A stretch of 64,000 nt of DNA. Origin: Bacillota bacterium. GTDB lineage: Bacteria; Bacillota; Clostridia; Acetivibrionales; DSM-1351. Below the pieces are notes generated by a model. It was not told the origin of the DNA, searched no databases, and worked only from the letters and a program-made list of their open reading frames with translations. Position 1 is the first letter of the stretch. Each line of letters starts with the position of its first letter. Location: contig JAEXFI010000045.1 in assembly GCA_023400235.1 (NCBI GenBank), forward strand, positions 62,001 through 126,000, given 5' to 3'. Positions 9,226 through 18,115 of this stretch are shown here, one piece after another. Position numbers and translations under genes: made by a program.

Positions 9226-10164
9226 ATGATTGATTCAATACTTAAACTTATAATTCAAATAATTATAACTTTGCTCATTGCACCTTTTTTTACAGGGGTA
9301 ATAAGAAAGATGAAGGCCAAGGTACAGCATAGAATTGGTGCATCTGTATTTCAGCCGTATTTTGATTTGTCAAAGCTGTTCAAGAAAGATTTGGTTGTAT
9401 CAGATACGTCATCCTGGATTTATAATGTAGCTCCATATGTTTACTTTGTAACAGCACTGGCTGCCATGTGCTGTGTGCCTGTAATTTATCAGCTTACAGG
9501 GTTTCTGTTTTACACGGATATGCTGGTTGTTGTATACCTGTTTGCTGCAGGACGAATATTCATGGCTTTGGCCGGACTTGATACAGGAAGCACTTTCGGC
9601 GGAATGGGAAGCAGCAGGGAAATGCTGGTATCCGCCCTTGTTGAACCGGCTTTGTTTATTGTAATTGTAACCATCAGTGCCAGAGCTGAAATTGCTTCCA
9701 CAAATATCGAAAATATTTATAGATTTATGACTGTAAATACCGCTACCCCTTTCACGCCTATGAACATACTGCTGTTTGCCAGTATGCTGCTGATATTGAT
9801 TGCAGAAACCTCAAGAATACCGGTGGATGATCCTGCTACCCACCTTGAACTTACAATGGTTCACGAAGCAATGATACTTGAATATTCTGGAAGGCATTTG
9901 GCATTTATCCAATTGGGAACTTATATTAAGCAATTGGTTTTTATGACCATTATGGCAAATATACTTATGCCTGTAGGTTTTAACATTTCAAATTCATTGC
10001 TTGGTTTTGGTGCCTATCTCTTAAAGCTGCTGGCTATTACGGTACTTGTGGGACTTGTTGAGCTGAACACCGTAAAATTCAGGCTCTTCAGCATACCCAA
10101 TTTTGCGGTTATAGCTCTTGTTATATCAGTACTTGGCTTTTTTACAGGATTTATTTTCAGATAG
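9226..10164 (+). CDS. Membrane anchor subunit, HyfC/NuoH type
   Basis: A 312-aa NuoH-family protein that joins the membrane arm to the iron-sulfur arm in complex I-like enzymes. Typical features are KVQHRIGASVFQPYFDLSKL near residue 33, GSTFGGMGSSREM, and IPVDDPATHLELTMVHEAM with its conserved acidic residues. I chose ATG 9226 with GGGGATG upstream; ATG 9217 and TTG 9211 are alternatives. It lies about 95 bases after the HyfB-like gene in the same operon. Confidence 0.85.
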   Translation: MIDSILKLIIQIIITLLIAPFFTGVIRKMKAKVQHRIGASVFQPYFDLSKLFKKDLVVSDTSSWIYNVAPYVYFVTALAAMCCVPVIYQLTGFLFYTDMLVVVYLFAAGRIFMALAGLDTGSTFGGMGSSREMLVSALVEPALFIVIVTISARAEIASTNIENIYRFMTVNTATPFTPMNILLFASMLLILIAETSRIPVDDPATHLELTMVHEAMILEYSGRHLAFIQLGTYIKQLVFMTIMANILMPVGFNISNSLLGFGAYLLKLLAITVLVGLVELNTVKFRLFSIPNFAVIALVISVLGFFTGFIFR

Positions 10165-10208
10165 CTTTTGGACCGGTTTTCTTATTTCAGAAGTATTAAG
10201 GAGTTTTT

Positions 10209-10871
10209 ATGTATCATAATATGTTAAACCTTTTATCAATATTAATGTTAATATCAGCGTTTACACTTATTGCCAACAAACGTCAGAATTCTTATATTTC
10301 CACCTTTAGGTTTCAGTCGGCTCTACTTGCTGGTATATCGCTGCTGGTAGCTGTAAGAGGAATGGTACTATCAAAAAGCTTTGATGAAATTATTATAATG
10401 TTTGTTCTCATCGTTGTATTTAAGGTTGTGGTTATTCCCAGGTATATGAAAAGCACAGTCGAAAAGGTAGAATACAAGGTTGAGAAAGACTTTTTCATAA
10501 GTATTCCCATTTCTATGATTATCTGCTGCGGCTTGGTGGTTTTAAGCTGGTACGTCATTTACAACATAGATGGAATTACCGGGCTTGATACAAAAAATTA
10601 TTTGATATACTCTTTTTCAGTAGTATTACTCGGGTTATTTTTTATGATAAGCAGAAAAAAGGCAATAGGCCAGATTATAGGTTTTCTTGTCATTGAAAAT
10701 GGCATGTTTCTTGCCGCGATGCTGACAACTGAAGGAATGCCGATGATTGTTGAACTTGGACTTTTCTTTGACCTGCTGACTGCCTTTATAATTATGGGTA
10801 TATTCGTATTCAAAATAAACAGTACCTTTGAATCGATAGATATAAACAAGCTCAAAAACTTAAAAGGATAA
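10209..10871 (+). CDS. HyfE-like membrane subunit
   Basis: A 220-aa protein with about six or seven hydrophobic segments. Its place in the operon, its length and the C-terminal IGFLVIENGMFLAAM and FFDLLTAFIIMGIFVFKIN fit HyfE, the counterpart of NuoK in hydrogenase-4-like complexes. The IEN glutamate is the usual conserved membrane acid. AAGGAG precedes ATG 10209. Confidence 0.78.
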   Translation: MYHNMLNLLSILMLISAFTLIANKRQNSYISTFRFQSALLAGISLLVAVRGMVLSKSFDEIIIMFVLIVVFKVVVIPRYMKSTVEKVEYKVEKDFFISIPISMIICCGLVVLSWYVIYNIDGITGLDTKNYLIYSFSVVLLGLFFMISRKKAIGQIIGFLVIENGMFLAAMLTTEGMPMIVELGLFFDLLTAFIIMGIFVFKINSTFESIDINKLKNLKG

Positions 10872-10892
10872 TCAAATATCCAGGAGGATGAA

Positions 10893-12383
10893 ATGAATTC
10901 AGCATTCTTGGCTATACCGGCACTAATTGCCGGTTTGGTTTGGACAAATAAAAATAAAACATTTATACATTTTACTAACCTTGCCGGAGCAGCAGCGCTT
11001 CTGATTGCCTCCGTACTGGCGTTGGCTGAAGTTGGCCGCTCAAGGAAGATAGTGACAGGCGGGTTTTTAAAGGACATATTTTATGTTGATTCTTTGAGTG
11101 TTTACATACTGTTTATTACGGCATTAGCTTTTTTTCTTGTGTCATTGTATTCCATCAGCTATTTTGGTGAAGAGCTGAGAAAAAAAGTAATTACTCTTAA
11201 CAAGCTTAAGTTGTATTACAGTCTGTCAAATGCCTTTGTATTTTCAATGGTCATAGCTTTGACAACACAGAATATGGGAGTAATGTGGATTGCTATTGAA
11301 GCCACTACTTTAGCCTCAGCCTTTCTGGTGGGTTTTTACAATAACAAAAGTTCAATTGAAGCAGCCTGGAAGTATCTTATAATCTGTTCAGTGGGGATTG
11401 CATTTGCATTACTTGGTATTATTTTGCTTTATTATTCTTCAACCGTTGGGCTTGGGAGCAACAAACTGCTGGGATTGAGCTGGAATTATCTGCTGGAAAA
11501 TGCTTCGGCGCTGGATTCCAGTATTCTAAAGATTTCCTTTATATTTATATTGATAGGCTTTGGGACTAAAGTTGGATTTTCTCCAGTGCACACCTGGCTT
11601 CCGGATGCCCACAGCCAGGCACCGTCTCCCGTAAGCGCCCTGCTGTCGGGGGTACTGCTGAATACAGCCATGTACGGTATTATAAGGGTAATGTCCATTG
11701 TCAACAAAAGTCTGCAAAGCAGCAATTACACAGGAAACCTACTGCTATTGCTGGGGTTGCTGTCAATTGGAACTGCCGCTGTGTTTGTGCTTGTACAACA
11801 GGACTATAAAAGGATACTGGCATATTCAAGTATTGAGCATATGGGCATTATTGCAATTGGGTTGGGTATTTGTACACCCGTCAGCATTTTTGCCGCACTA
11901 TATCACACTTTTAATCATGCCATGACAAAGTCAATGCTTTTTATTTCCACAGGAAATGTATATCTTAAGTATCATACAAAGAAAATATCGGGGGTTAAAG
12001 GACTTTTAAAAACAATGCCTGTTACTGGTATTGCTTTTTTACTTGGGTCTTTTGCTATAACGGGTATGCCTCCATTTGGCGTATTCATGAGCGAGTTTAA
12101 TACTGTTGCTGCTGCTATATTTTCAAAAAGCTATTTAACTGCAGCTCTGCTGCTTATATTTTTGGCCGCTGTCTTTGGTGGTTTTATAAAACAAATGGGG
12201 AAAATGTTTTATGGCAGCAATAACCTTTCCGGGATTCAAAAAGGGGAGCTGGATAAAACAGGTCCTTCTGTACTAGTTATATTGCTATGCATAACTATTA
12301 TGCTAGGGGTATATATTCCGGAACCAATAAAGGCTCTGATGGATAATGCCACGAATATCATATTGGGAGTGGGGGGAAGGTAA
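10893..12383 (+). CDS. Antiporter-like membrane subunit, HyfF type
   Basis: A second NuoL/M/N family subunit (496 aa). The core is MWIAIEATTLASAFLVGFY near residues 132-150 and GFGTKVGFSPVHTWLPDAHS near 218, with HTFNHAMTKSMLFISTGN near 335. The length fits HyfF. Together with the HyfB-like subunit the complex has two potential ion channels. GGAGG precedes ATG 10893, and the stop codon abuts the start of the next gene, indicating translational coupling. Confidence 0.83.
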   Translation: MNSAFLAIPALIAGLVWTNKNKTFIHFTNLAGAAALLIASVLALAEVGRSRKIVTGGFLKDIFYVDSLSVYILFITALAFFLVSLYSISYFGEELRKKVITLNKLKLYYSLSNAFVFSMVIALTTQNMGVMWIAIEATTLASAFLVGFYNNKSSIEAAWKYLIICSVGIAFALLGIILLYYSSTVGLGSNKLLGLSWNYLLENASALDSSILKISFIFILIGFGTKVGFSPVHTWLPDAHSQAPSPVSALLSGVLLNTAMYGIIRVMSIVNKSLQSSNYTGNLLLLLGLLSIGTAAVFVLVQQDYKRILAYSSIEHMGIIAIGLGICTPVSIFAALYHTFNHAMTKSMLFISTGNVYLKYHTKKISGVKGLLKTMPVTGIAFLLGSFAITGMPPFGVFMSEFNTVAAAIFSKSYLTAALLLIFLAAVFGGFIKQMGKMFYGSNNLSGIQKGELDKTGPSVLVILLCITIMLGVYIPEPIKALMDNATNIILGVGGR

Positions 12384-13973
12384 ATGGTTTCTGAAGCTAT
12401 CCTTGAAACTATAAACAGGTTGTTGTCCACTGTTCTTATGGAAAGCAGGCTGCTTAATGAAAATGAAATATATACAGAGATTGCCCCCGGGAACATAAAG
12501 TCTGCCTGCCTTAATGTTTATGGCAATATTGATTGTGTTTTAATTGATTTGTTTGGAAATGATTTAACTGATTCGGAAAAAATAATAGTTTATTACACAT
12601 TTGCCGTAAGATCGTCAAATACTCTGATAACACTATTTGCTCAAGTACCAAAGGGCGAAACTCCGAAGCTTGACTCCATTTCCAGCGAAATTCCCTCAGC
12701 AGTGCTTTATGAGCGGGAGATACAGGATATGTACGGTATAAGGTTTGCAGATATCCCTGACTCAAGAGAATTGGTCCATCATGGGAATTTTCCCTTGGAG
12801 GTCTATCCCTTGAAAAAAGCTTTTAGAGTAAATAACAGGCTTCCTTTTGAGAAAAGAGAGCAGGAATTTGTAAATATTTCAGGAACGGGTGTTTTTGAAG
12901 TTCCGGTTGGCCCTGTTCATGCAGGAATTATCGAACCGGGTCATTTCAGGTTCAGTGTAGCAGGAGAACCCGTAATAAACCTTGAGGCAAAACTGTATTA
13001 TGTCCACAGAGGTCTTGAAAAGCTGGCGGAAAACCAAAATTACATGAAGGTATTACTGCTTTCCGAGCGTATTTCCGGAGATGAGACCTATACCAATTCT
13101 TTGGCATACTGTCAGGCAGTGGAAAAGCTTGGAGGTATTACTTACCTTCCCGAAAGAGCATTATACTCAAGAGTAGTTTTTGCAGAACTGGAAAGAATCT
13201 GTGCTCACCTTGGTGATATTGCCGGCTTGTGTGTGGACACTGCCTATGTATTTCCTGCCGGTCAGTTTGCAATGTTGAGGCGCTGGATACTTATATTGTG
13301 CGAACAACTTACAGGAAGCAGATTTTTAAGGAATACAAACAAGCCGGGGGGCATAAGGCGTGATTTTATACGTGATAATGAAAAAATAATTACTGAATGT
13401 ATGGATAAGTTGGAAAAGGAATTTAAGGATTCGGTCCATATAATAAAAAACAATGGGATGTTTATTGACAGGGTTGAACACACGGGAATACTATGCAGGG
13501 AGATTGCTGCGGATCTCAATGCGGTTGGCCCCGGAGGCAGAGCCAGCGGGATAAAAACCGATGTGAGAAAGGAATTTCCATATGCTGCCTATGGCAAATT
13601 AAAATTCAATATTCCTGAACATTTCAACTGTGATGTAAACTGCAGGATAAATGTGAAGCTTGAAGAGATATATGAATCCATAGGCTTAATCAGACAGTCC
13701 CTTGAAAAGATGCCTGTACAAGGTCCTGTGAACATTGAGCTTGAGGAACTCCTTCCGAACTCCTATGCATTTGGAATGACTGAGTCACCCAGAGGGGAAA
13801 ATGTACATTTTGTTATGACTGGTGAAAACAATTCAATTATACGCTATAAGGTTAGGACTCCGTCCTTCTGTAACTGGCCTGCACTTTGTCATGCGGTAAA
13901 ATCCAATACACTGACAGATTTTCCGTTAATTAATAAAAGCTTTAACTTGTCTTATGCAGGCAACGATTTATAG
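12384..13973 (+). CDS. NuoCD/HyfG-like large subunit lacking NiFe cysteines
   Basis: A 529-aa fusion of a 30-kDa (NuoC) domain (AVLYEREIQDMYGIRF near residue 107) and a 49-kDa/hydrogenase large-subunit domain. In true NiFe hydrogenases the large subunit has an ER-x-C-x2-C motif and a C-terminal DPCxxC that bind the metal. Here the first site reads SERISGDETY (residues 227-236) and the C-terminus ends DFPLINKSFNLSYAGNDL, so all four ligand positions are without cysteine. The protein is therefore complex-I-like or of the Ehr (energy-converting hydrogenase-related) type and should not make hydrogen. It starts immediately after the HyfF-like gene. Confidence 0.85.
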   Translation: MVSEAILETINRLLSTVLMESRLLNENEIYTEIAPGNIKSACLNVYGNIDCVLIDLFGNDLTDSEKIIVYYTFAVRSSNTLITLFAQVPKGETPKLDSISSEIPSAVLYEREIQDMYGIRFADIPDSRELVHHGNFPLEVYPLKKAFRVNNRLPFEKREQEFVNISGTGVFEVPVGPVHAGIIEPGHFRFSVAGEPVINLEAKLYYVHRGLEKLAENQNYMKVLLLSERISGDETYTNSLAYCQAVEKLGGITYLPERALYSRVVFAELERICAHLGDIAGLCVDTAYVFPAGQFAMLRRWILILCEQLTGSRFLRNTNKPGGIRRDFIRDNEKIITECMDKLEKEFKDSVHIIKNNGMFIDRVEHTGILCREIAADLNAVGPGGRASGIKTDVRKEFPYAAYGKLKFNIPEHFNCDVNCRINVKLEEIYESIGLIRQSLEKMPVQGPVNIELEELLPNSYAFGMTESPRGENVHFVMTGENNSIIRYKVRTPSFCNWPALCHAVKSNTLTDFPLINKSFNLSYAGNDL

Positions 13974-14019
13974 AGACACAGCTTGCAAAATGTTTTGTTG
14001 CTGCAGATGGGAGATACTA

Positions 14020-14820
14020 ATGCATAACATAATAAAAAAAATGTTACAACACGGTACGGTTACTGTGGATTACCCCAAAAAAACCATAAAGAACTCATTT
14101 ATAACAGGTGCCCCTGAATTTGACTTGAAAAAATGCAAGGGTTGCATGAATTGCATGAACACCTGTCCCACAGGAGCGATTGTTTTTGCTGACAATCCTT
14201 CTGAAAAAGCCAAAACTCCTGCTGTTAATTTGGATGAATGTGTATTTTGCCGTTTTTGTGAAGAGAAGTGCACTAACGGTGCGATTTCACTTACAGGCAG
14301 GTTTGAACTGGCTCAAAAAAGCAGAGAGGCCCTGCGTGCTTCTCCATTATACGTTCAGGAGAAGGAAGTGATGGGGCTTGAGTACGAGCTTATTGGAAAA
14401 CAGCTTAAGGAGAAGGTTTACTCCACCTATGGCAAAAGCCTTCACATCAGAGAAGTTGATGCCGGTTCCTGCAATGGCTGCGATTCTGAAATAAATGCAC
14501 TTGGCAGTCCTTACAATGATATAGAGCGTTTTGGTATTCATTTTGTAGCTTCTCCAAGGCATGCAGATATGTTGCTGGTTACAGGTTGTGTCACCAGAAA
14601 TATGGAGGAGGCGCTAATCAAGACTTATAATGCGGTGCCTTCACCAAAGCTTGTAGTAGCAGTGGGTGCTTGTGCCTGCAGCGGAGGGATTTTTAAGGAT
14701 AGCTATGCAGGTAGAAACGGAATTGACAGTGTTTTGCCGGTAGATGTATATATACCTGGTTGTCCCCCTAGGCCTCAGGCCATAATATATGGTATACTAA
14801 AGTCCATAGGCAGGCTTTAA
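14020..14820 (+). CDS. Fused ferredoxin-NuoB subunit (HyfH-HyfI fusion)
   Basis: A 266-aa protein. Residues 39-49 and 74-84 hold two 4Fe-4S motifs (C-x2-C-x2-C-x3-C twice), as in NuoI/HyfH. The second half is a NuoB/small-subunit domain with CNGCDSE at 151-157, then TGCV, CACSGG and PGCPPRP, which together bind the terminal cluster. In most hydrogenase-4 and complex I operons these are separate genes. I use ATG 14020 with GGGAGA; the longer frame from 13954 overlaps the previous gene. Last gene of the complex operon. Electron input is most likely ferredoxin, by analogy. Confidence 0.83.
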   Translation: MHNIIKKMLQHGTVTVDYPKKTIKNSFITGAPEFDLKKCKGCMNCMNTCPTGAIVFADNPSEKAKTPAVNLDECVFCRFCEEKCTNGAISLTGRFELAQKSREALRASPLYVQEKEVMGLEYELIGKQLKEKVYSTYGKSLHIREVDAGSCNGCDSEINALGSPYNDIERFGIHFVASPRHADMLLVTGCVTRNMEEALIKTYNAVPSPKLVVAVGACACSGGIFKDSYAGRNGIDSVLPVDVYIPGCPPRPQAIIYGILKSIGRL

Positions 14821-14838
14821 GTAGTACAACCTTGGGAA

Positions 14839-14847
14839 TGCTATAAT
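14839..14847 (+). promoter_or_regulatory. Extended -10 promoter candidate
   Basis: TGCTATAAT in the 103-base gap after the hydrogenase-like operon. It would start transcription of the Cys-rich protein, cysteine desulfurase and thiI. Confidence 0.45.
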
Positions 14848-14923
14848 AGTTAGTGGATTGCACCGGCAGGTTGGCATTCATTATTTGGTTATATGTGGCT
14901 CAAAACATAGATGGGAGATAAGT

Positions 14924-15181
14924 ATGGCAGAATTATGCGTGATTTACGACAGGGAATGCATTGACTGCGGTGAATGCGACATGTGCGACCTGGAACCTGA
15001 AAAGCACTGTGATGATTGCGGCCGCTGCATAGATGATTCTGAAGAATATAGAAGTGTGACGGTAGAGGATTTTATTAAACAGAATGTAACTGATAGGCAA
15101 ATAAAAAAGATGGAAAAGAAGCTTATGGAAAGACAAGAGGAACAGGAAATAAAGCAAAAAGAAAATAAATCAGATAAATAA
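14924..15181 (+). CDS. Small Cys-rich protein of unknown function
   Basis: An 85-aa protein. The first 40 residues hold eight cysteines as CIDCGECDMCDLEP and HCDDCGRCIDD, arranged like paired metal-binding knuckles. The rest is a charged helix rich in Lys and Glu. ATG 14924 has GGGAGA upstream; the longer reading from 14858 has no support. It sits 11 bases before a cysteine desulfurase, so a role in metal or iron-sulfur handling is possible, but this is inference. I do not recognise a named family with certainty. Confidence 0.7.
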   Translation: MAELCVIYDRECIDCGECDMCDLEPEKHCDDCGRCIDDSEEYRSVTVEDFIKQNVTDRQIKKMEKKLMERQEEQEIKQKENKSDK

Positions 15182-15192
15182 GAGGTTTTATA

Positions 15193-16362
15193 ATGAGTAA
15201 TGAGATTTACCTGGACAACAGTGCGACTACAAGACCTTATGATGAAGTTGTTCAGTATTTGACGGAGGTAAGCAGAAACTTTTATGGAAATCCATCTTCT
15301 CTTCACACTAAAGGCATTGAAGCAGAAAAGCTTTTAAAAAAGGCTAGGGCTCAAATTGCAAGTATTTTAAAAGCAGATTCCAAGGAGATTTTTTTTACAT
15401 CAGGTGGAACAGAATCAAATAATATGGCTATTCTGGGTTATTTGCGGGCTAATCCCAGGGCCGGAAAACATATAATTACCAGTGAGATTGAGCATCCTTC
15501 AATACTTGAGGTATTCAAGCAGCTTTCGTTGGAGGGCTACTGCGTAGATTATGTTCCTGTGGATTCAAATGGAATAATCAAGCTTGATATACTGAGGAAA
15601 GCGGCAGATAAGGATACAGCCCTGCTCAGTTTCATGTACACCAATAACGAAGTAGGATCAAATCAGCCAATACTGGAGATTGCCAAAATCAAAAAAGAGC
15701 TATCTCCCTCTGCAGTGCTTCATATAGACGCTGTACAAGCCTTTGGAAAAACAGAATTACTTCCTGCTTCCATGAGTATCGATCTTATGTCGCTAAGCTC
15801 ACATAAAATACATGGGCCAAAAGGTATAGGTGCACTTTATATAAAAAAGGGTGTCAGAGTCAAGCCTATTTTACTTGGAGGCGGACAGGAAACTTCACTC
15901 CGGTCGGGAACTGAAAATGTTCCGGGCATTTGCGGATTTGGTCTTGCTGCAGAAATAACATCAAAAAATATGGCTGATAGTTTTCAGAAGGTAAGTGAGT
16001 TAAAATGTCGGCTGATTAACGGTATAAGGGAGAACATAGGGGCAGCGGTTATAAATTCCCCTGATGAAGCTCTGCCGTACATTATAAATGTATCCTTCCC
16101 GGATTTGAAAGCCGAAGTTTTGCTGCATCACCTGGAGCAAAGGAATATATTTGTTTCTACTGGCTCAGCCTGCTCCTCCCATAAAAGCAGCACAAGTCAT
16201 GTTCTCAAAGCTATGGGGGTGTCGCCCAAAGCTATAGATGGTGCCATCCGTTTCAGCCTGTCCGCTGCCAACAGCTTCCAAGAGATAGACGAAACAATAA
16301 GCGCCCTAAGGGAAATTATTCCGGTCATTAGTATAAAGCGCAGAGGAAAGTTCAATAAATAA
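15193..16362 (+). CDS. Cysteine desulfurase, NifS/IscS family
   Basis: A PLP enzyme that removes sulfur from cysteine as a persulfide. It starts MSNEIYLDNSATTRP. The SSHKIHGPKG segment holds the PLP lysine, and STGSACSSHKSSTSHVL holds the catalytic cysteine on its loop. The length (389 aa) is normal. It lies directly upstream of thiI, as does the dedicated desulfurase NifZ in Bacillus, so its main task is probably sulfur supply for 4-thiouridine in tRNA; this follows from context. There is no IscU or IscR nearby. Confidence 0.92.
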   Translation: MSNEIYLDNSATTRPYDEVVQYLTEVSRNFYGNPSSLHTKGIEAEKLLKKARAQIASILKADSKEIFFTSGGTESNNMAILGYLRANPRAGKHIITSEIEHPSILEVFKQLSLEGYCVDYVPVDSNGIIKLDILRKAADKDTALLSFMYTNNEVGSNQPILEIAKIKKELSPSAVLHIDAVQAFGKTELLPASMSIDLMSLSSHKIHGPKGIGALYIKKGVRVKPILLGGGQETSLRSGTENVPGICGFGLAAEITSKNMADSFQKVSELKCRLINGIRENIGAAVINSPDEALPYIINVSFPDLKAEVLLHHLEQRNIFVSTGSACSSHKSSTSHVLKAMGVSPKAIDGAIRFSLSAANSFQEIDETISALREIIPVISIKRRGKFNK

Positions 16363-16400
16363 ATTACATAAGAATGCCATCAGTGGCTATGGAGGATTAA

Positions 16401-17576
16401 ATGAAAAAAATCATTTTGGTGCGTTATGGTGAGATTATACTTAAGGGTTTAAATAGACCGGTTTTTGAAGATAAGCTTATTGGGAATATTAAAAGCGCAA
16501 TTTTAAAATCAGGTAATGTAAAGATTTTTAAATCTCAGGGAAGGATTTATATAGAACCTTTTACAGATGACTATGATTTTGATTTTGTCATTGATAAGAT
16601 TACTAAAATATTCGGGGTTGTTTCAGTGAGTCCTGTATGGAAAATTGATACAGATTATGCTCAGATAAAAGAGACAGCATTGAAACTTGCTTCCAAACTG
16701 GTTGAACAGAATGGTTACAAGACTTTCAAGCTTGAAACCAAAAGGGGCAATAAAAGATTTCCAATGCAGTCCCCTGAAATAAGTGCCGATGTTGGAGGGT
16801 ATATTCTTGAGAACTTACAGGGTTTGACAGTAGATGTGAGAAATCCGGATTTTGTCATATACCTTGAAGTAAGAGAAAGCTCATATGTATATTCCGAAAT
16901 TATAAAGGCCTATGGAGGAATGCCGCTGGGCTCAAATGGAAAAGCCCTTTTACTGTTGTCCGGAGGTATTGACAGCCCTGTAGCAGGTTGGATGATGGGG
17001 AAACGAGGAGTTGAGATAGAAGCTGTTCATTTTTACAGCTATCCCTATACCAGCGAAAGAGCCAAGCAAAAAGTAGTGGATCTTGCGCAGATTCTTTCAC
17101 AATATTGCGGAAAGTTCAGGCTGCATGTGGTTCCTTTTACGGAAATCCAGCTAGCCATAAATGATAATTGCCCCGAGGAGCAGCTAACCATAATAATGAG
17201 ACGTATTATGATGAGAATAGCCGAAATCATTGCTCGCAAGACCGGCTCCATGGCACTGATTACGGGAGAAAGCATGGGGCAGGTCGCAAGTCAGACCATG
17301 CAAAGCCTTTACTGTACTGATTCGGCCGTTAATATGCCTGTATTCAGACCGCTGATTGGAATGGATAAAGTAGAGGTTGTGGATCTTGCACGAAAAATTG
17401 ATACTTTTGAGACCTCCATATTACCCTATGAGGATTGCTGTACAGTATTTGTGGCAAAGCATCCCCAGACAAAGCCAAAGCTGGAAAAAATAATGCAGTC
17501 GGAAGAGGCGGTTGATTTTGAACCATTGATTGAAAAAGCGGTTGCAGAAACTGAGGTAATAGTTTTAAAACCCTAG
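16401..17576 (+). CDS. thiI: tRNA 4-thiouridine synthase ThiI
   Basis: ThiI adenylates U8 of tRNA and replaces its oxygen with sulfur. It has an N-terminal ferredoxin-like/THUMP region (residues about 1-165) and a PP-loop ATPase with LLSGGIDSPVAGWMM near residue 180. The 391-aa length means there is no C-terminal rhodanese domain, the usual form in Firmicutes, in which sulfur comes directly from a partner desulfurase such as the gene just upstream. TGGAGG precedes ATG 16401. Confidence 0.95.
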   Translation: MKKIILVRYGEIILKGLNRPVFEDKLIGNIKSAILKSGNVKIFKSQGRIYIEPFTDDYDFDFVIDKITKIFGVVSVSPVWKIDTDYAQIKETALKLASKLVEQNGYKTFKLETKRGNKRFPMQSPEISADVGGYILENLQGLTVDVRNPDFVIYLEVRESSYVYSEIIKAYGGMPLGSNGKALLLLSGGIDSPVAGWMMGKRGVEIEAVHFYSYPYTSERAKQKVVDLAQILSQYCGKFRLHVVPFTEIQLAINDNCPEEQLTIIMRRIMMRIAEIIARKTGSMALITGESMGQVASQTMQSLYCTDSAVNMPVFRPLIGMDKVEVVDLARKIDTFETSILPYEDCCTVFVAKHPQTKPKLEKIMQSEEAVDFEPLIEKAVAETEVIVLKP

Positions 17577-17638
17577 CGGTCTGTAACATCAAAACGTATA
17601 TTGCCGGCGAGTAAAAGCCCATATTTGGAGGTGCTCAA

Positions 17639-18103
17639 ATGAGTTATACACTGACTGAGGAAAATATACAAAAATTGCAGGAAGAACTGGAATACAGGAT
17701 GACTGTAAAGAGAGCTGAAATTGCCCGGGAAAAGCTCATAGCTGCGGAGCATGGCGACAGGTCTGAAAATGCGGAATATAAGGAGGCTTGTGAAAGATAC
17801 ACTGCAAATGACAACCGGATTCAGCAGTTGTTGACCATTATTTCTACTGCAACGGTAGTAGATGCCAGCAGTGAGGATAAGTCTGTATTGGGTATAAACA
17901 GCAGAGCCAGGATAAAATTTGTTGAAGACGGAGACGAGGATATCCTGACTTTAGTGACTACTATGGATAGTGACCCTGCCAAAATGCGTATAAGTATAGA
18001 ATCAGACTTGGGAAAGGCCTTAAATGGTAAAAAGGCTAGAGATGTAGTTGTGGTAAATGCTCTAAGCGGAAAATACACCGTAGAAATAATAGAGATATTG
18101 TAG
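17639..18103 (+). CDS. greA: Transcription elongation factor, GreA family
   Basis: Gre factors rescue backtracked RNA polymerase. The N-terminal coiled coil carries AEHGDRSENAEYKEA near residues 38-52, equivalent to the GDxSENAEY tip motif of GreA whose acidic residues trigger cleavage. The C-terminal FKBP-like domain follows. 154 aa is close to the usual 158. Clostridia often have more than one GreA-like protein, so this may be a paralogue. GGAGG precedes ATG 17639. Confidence 0.85.
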   Translation: MSYTLTEENIQKLQEELEYRMTVKRAEIAREKLIAAEHGDRSENAEYKEACERYTANDNRIQQLLTIISTATVVDASSEDKSVLGINSRARIKFVEDGDEDILTLVTTMDSDPAKMRISIESDLGKALNGKKARDVVVVNALSGKYTVEIIEIL

Positions 18104-18115
18104 TGAGGCGTTATT

